A stretch of 6,968 nt of DNA from NCBI GenBank assembly GCA_026419635.1, contig JANZZB010000081.1, forward strand, positions 1 to 6,968, in the 5' to 3' direction. Below the pieces are notes generated by a model that was given only the letters and a program-made list of their open reading frames with translations, was not told the origin of the DNA and made no database searches. A program made the position numbers and the translations under genes. Below, piece by piece: positions 6,801-6,968 of this stretch (the first letter of the stretch is position 1; every line of letters begins with the position of its first letter). The DNA comes from Clostridiales bacterium (lineage in GTDB: Bacteria; Bacillota; Clostridia; Oscillospirales; Butyricicoccaceae).

Positions 6801-6968
6801 TTGGCTATGCTGCGAGCGCACTCGGTTGGAAAATCGCAACGCCTGTGTTTGACGGTGCAAATGAAAAAGATATTGAAGAAACTCTGGCGATGGCGGGACT
6901 CAATAAGAATGGAAAAACCCGCCTGTTAGATGGTCGTACGGGACTTCCTTTCGATAACGAAGTTACCG
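3842..6968 (+). CDS. rpoB: DNA-directed RNA polymerase subunit beta (partial, 3' end outside window)
   Basis: The first 1042 codons of the beta subunit lie here; the missing C-terminal part should be roughly 150-200 residues, judged from Bacillota homologues. RpoB forms much of the RNA polymerase active-centre cleft. Hallmarks in order: KIDEVLDMPNLIEVQKESY (18-36); the lobe region FPLMTDSGTFVINGAERVIVSQIVRSPG from about 115; the rifampicin pocket GSSPLSQFMDQTNPLAELTH (482-501) with RRMSALGPGG after it; MCPIETPEGPNIGLI; MGSNMQRQAVPLL; WEGYNYEDAI with Glu783-Asp784; and GDKMAGRHGNKG, where Lys935 and Lys943 match the conserved active-site lysines (E. coli 1065 and 1073). The ATG at 3842 follows GGAG (3827-3830) at 11 nt, slightly long, but the N-terminal sequence fits the family. 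There are no frameshifts and no large lineage-specific insertions in this part. It has its own promoter. rpoC probably follows, outside the window. Confidence 0.98.
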   Translation, partial: MVKDVHCGKTVRKSYAKIDEVLDMPNLIEVQKESYQWFVREGLQDVFRDVGAIADYTGNLELTFIDYVIEKTPKYTVEECKERDATYAAPLKVRMRLRNKETEEIKEQEIFMGDFPLMTDSGTFVINGAERVIVSQIVRSPGMYYGMDTDKSDKPVFSATVIPYRGAWLEYETDGNDIFYIRIDKNRKLPVTSFIRALGIETNAQIKELFGDDERIVATLDKDPSNTIEDALVEIYKRLRPGEPPTVDSAKALINSLFFDPRRYDLSSVGRYKFNKKMGIARRITNQKLAQMVADPMTGEVLAEAGEVLTRERAWELEKKGVNEAWILLADGKKVKIFSNGMVSLKSFTGLNHSDFGISEKVHFETLKKLVEQYQGEALASAVKENIDELSPKHIIIEDILASINYLNGLAYNIGLIDDIDHLGNRRLRSVGELLQNQFRIGFSRMERVIRERMTIQDLDIVTPQSLINIRPVTAAIKEFFGSSPLSQFMDQTNPLAELTHKRRMSALGPGGLSRDRANFEVRDVHYSHYGRMCPIETPEGPNIGLISYLASYARINEYGFIEAPYRVIDKKTGRLTEEIIYITADVEDEYTVAQANEPLDENGRIKEDRVTCRHRDEIIEVDRDQVDLVDVSPKMMVSIATAMIPFLENDDANRALMGSNMQRQAVPLLKTEAPIVATGIEYKAAVDSGTVPLAIGDGVVTNVTASSVTIRYDGLGEKTHKLIKFLRSNQGTCINQRPVVNVGDKVHKGSVIADGPSTSNGEIALGKNVLIGFMTWEGYNYEDAILINERLVRDDVFTSIHIEEYEIEARDTKLGPEVITRDIPSSNPAEIADLDDRGIIRIGAEVRAGDILVGKLTPKGETDPTPEERLLRAIFGEKSREVRNTSLRVPHGESGIIVDVKVFTRENGDELSPGVNMVVRCYIAQKRKISVGDKMAGRHGNKGVISRILPQEDMPFLPDGKPLDIVLNPLGVPSRMNIGQVLEVHLGYAASALGWKIATPVFDGANEKDIEETLAMAGLNKNGKTRLLDGRTGLPFDNEVT

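Overview
The window looks like ordinary core chromosome from a low-to-mid GC bacterium of the Bacillota. The DacA/DacF-type carboxypeptidase, the short (444-residue) glucose-6-phosphate isomerase and a Firmicutes-style RNA polymerase beta subunit without the large proteobacterial insertions all point that way. A member of the Negativicutes is possible, but I cannot settle that from sequence alone. All genes are on the + strand. I see no phage, plasmid, CRISPR or insertion-sequence gene.

Layout: positions 1-385 hold about two and a half tandem copies of a 152/153-bp repeat. Each copy carries a 71-bp imperfect palindrome and a spacer with further small palindromes, and the array probably continues off the left edge. 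The last palindrome ends 5 bp before the start of a secreted D-Ala-D-Ala carboxypeptidase gene (391-1533). A 127-bp gap follows. It contains a perfect 8-bp dyad next to a TATAAT box, and leads to pgi (1661-2995). After 80 bp comes a small P-loop protein gene (3076-3489), which starts with TTG, followed by a strong symmetrical terminator (3502-3542).

Positions 3490-3841 are non-coding. They hold that terminator, a second hairpin oriented to stop antisense transcription, a consensus TTGACA-N17-TATAAT promoter, and a leader of about 168 nt with a long-range stem. This drives rpoB (from 3842), which runs off the right edge after 1042 codons.

The first three genes do not form an obvious functional pathway: one trims peptidoglycan, one is glycolytic and one is of unknown function. 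They look like neighbours that may share some read-through. rpoB is insulated from them and has its own promoter. It is not directly preceded by rplJ-rplL, the usual bacterial arrangement. The points most worth a second look are the repeat array abutting dac, the dyad at the pgi promoter, and the structured rpoB leader. I found no clear evidence of a new multi-gene system.
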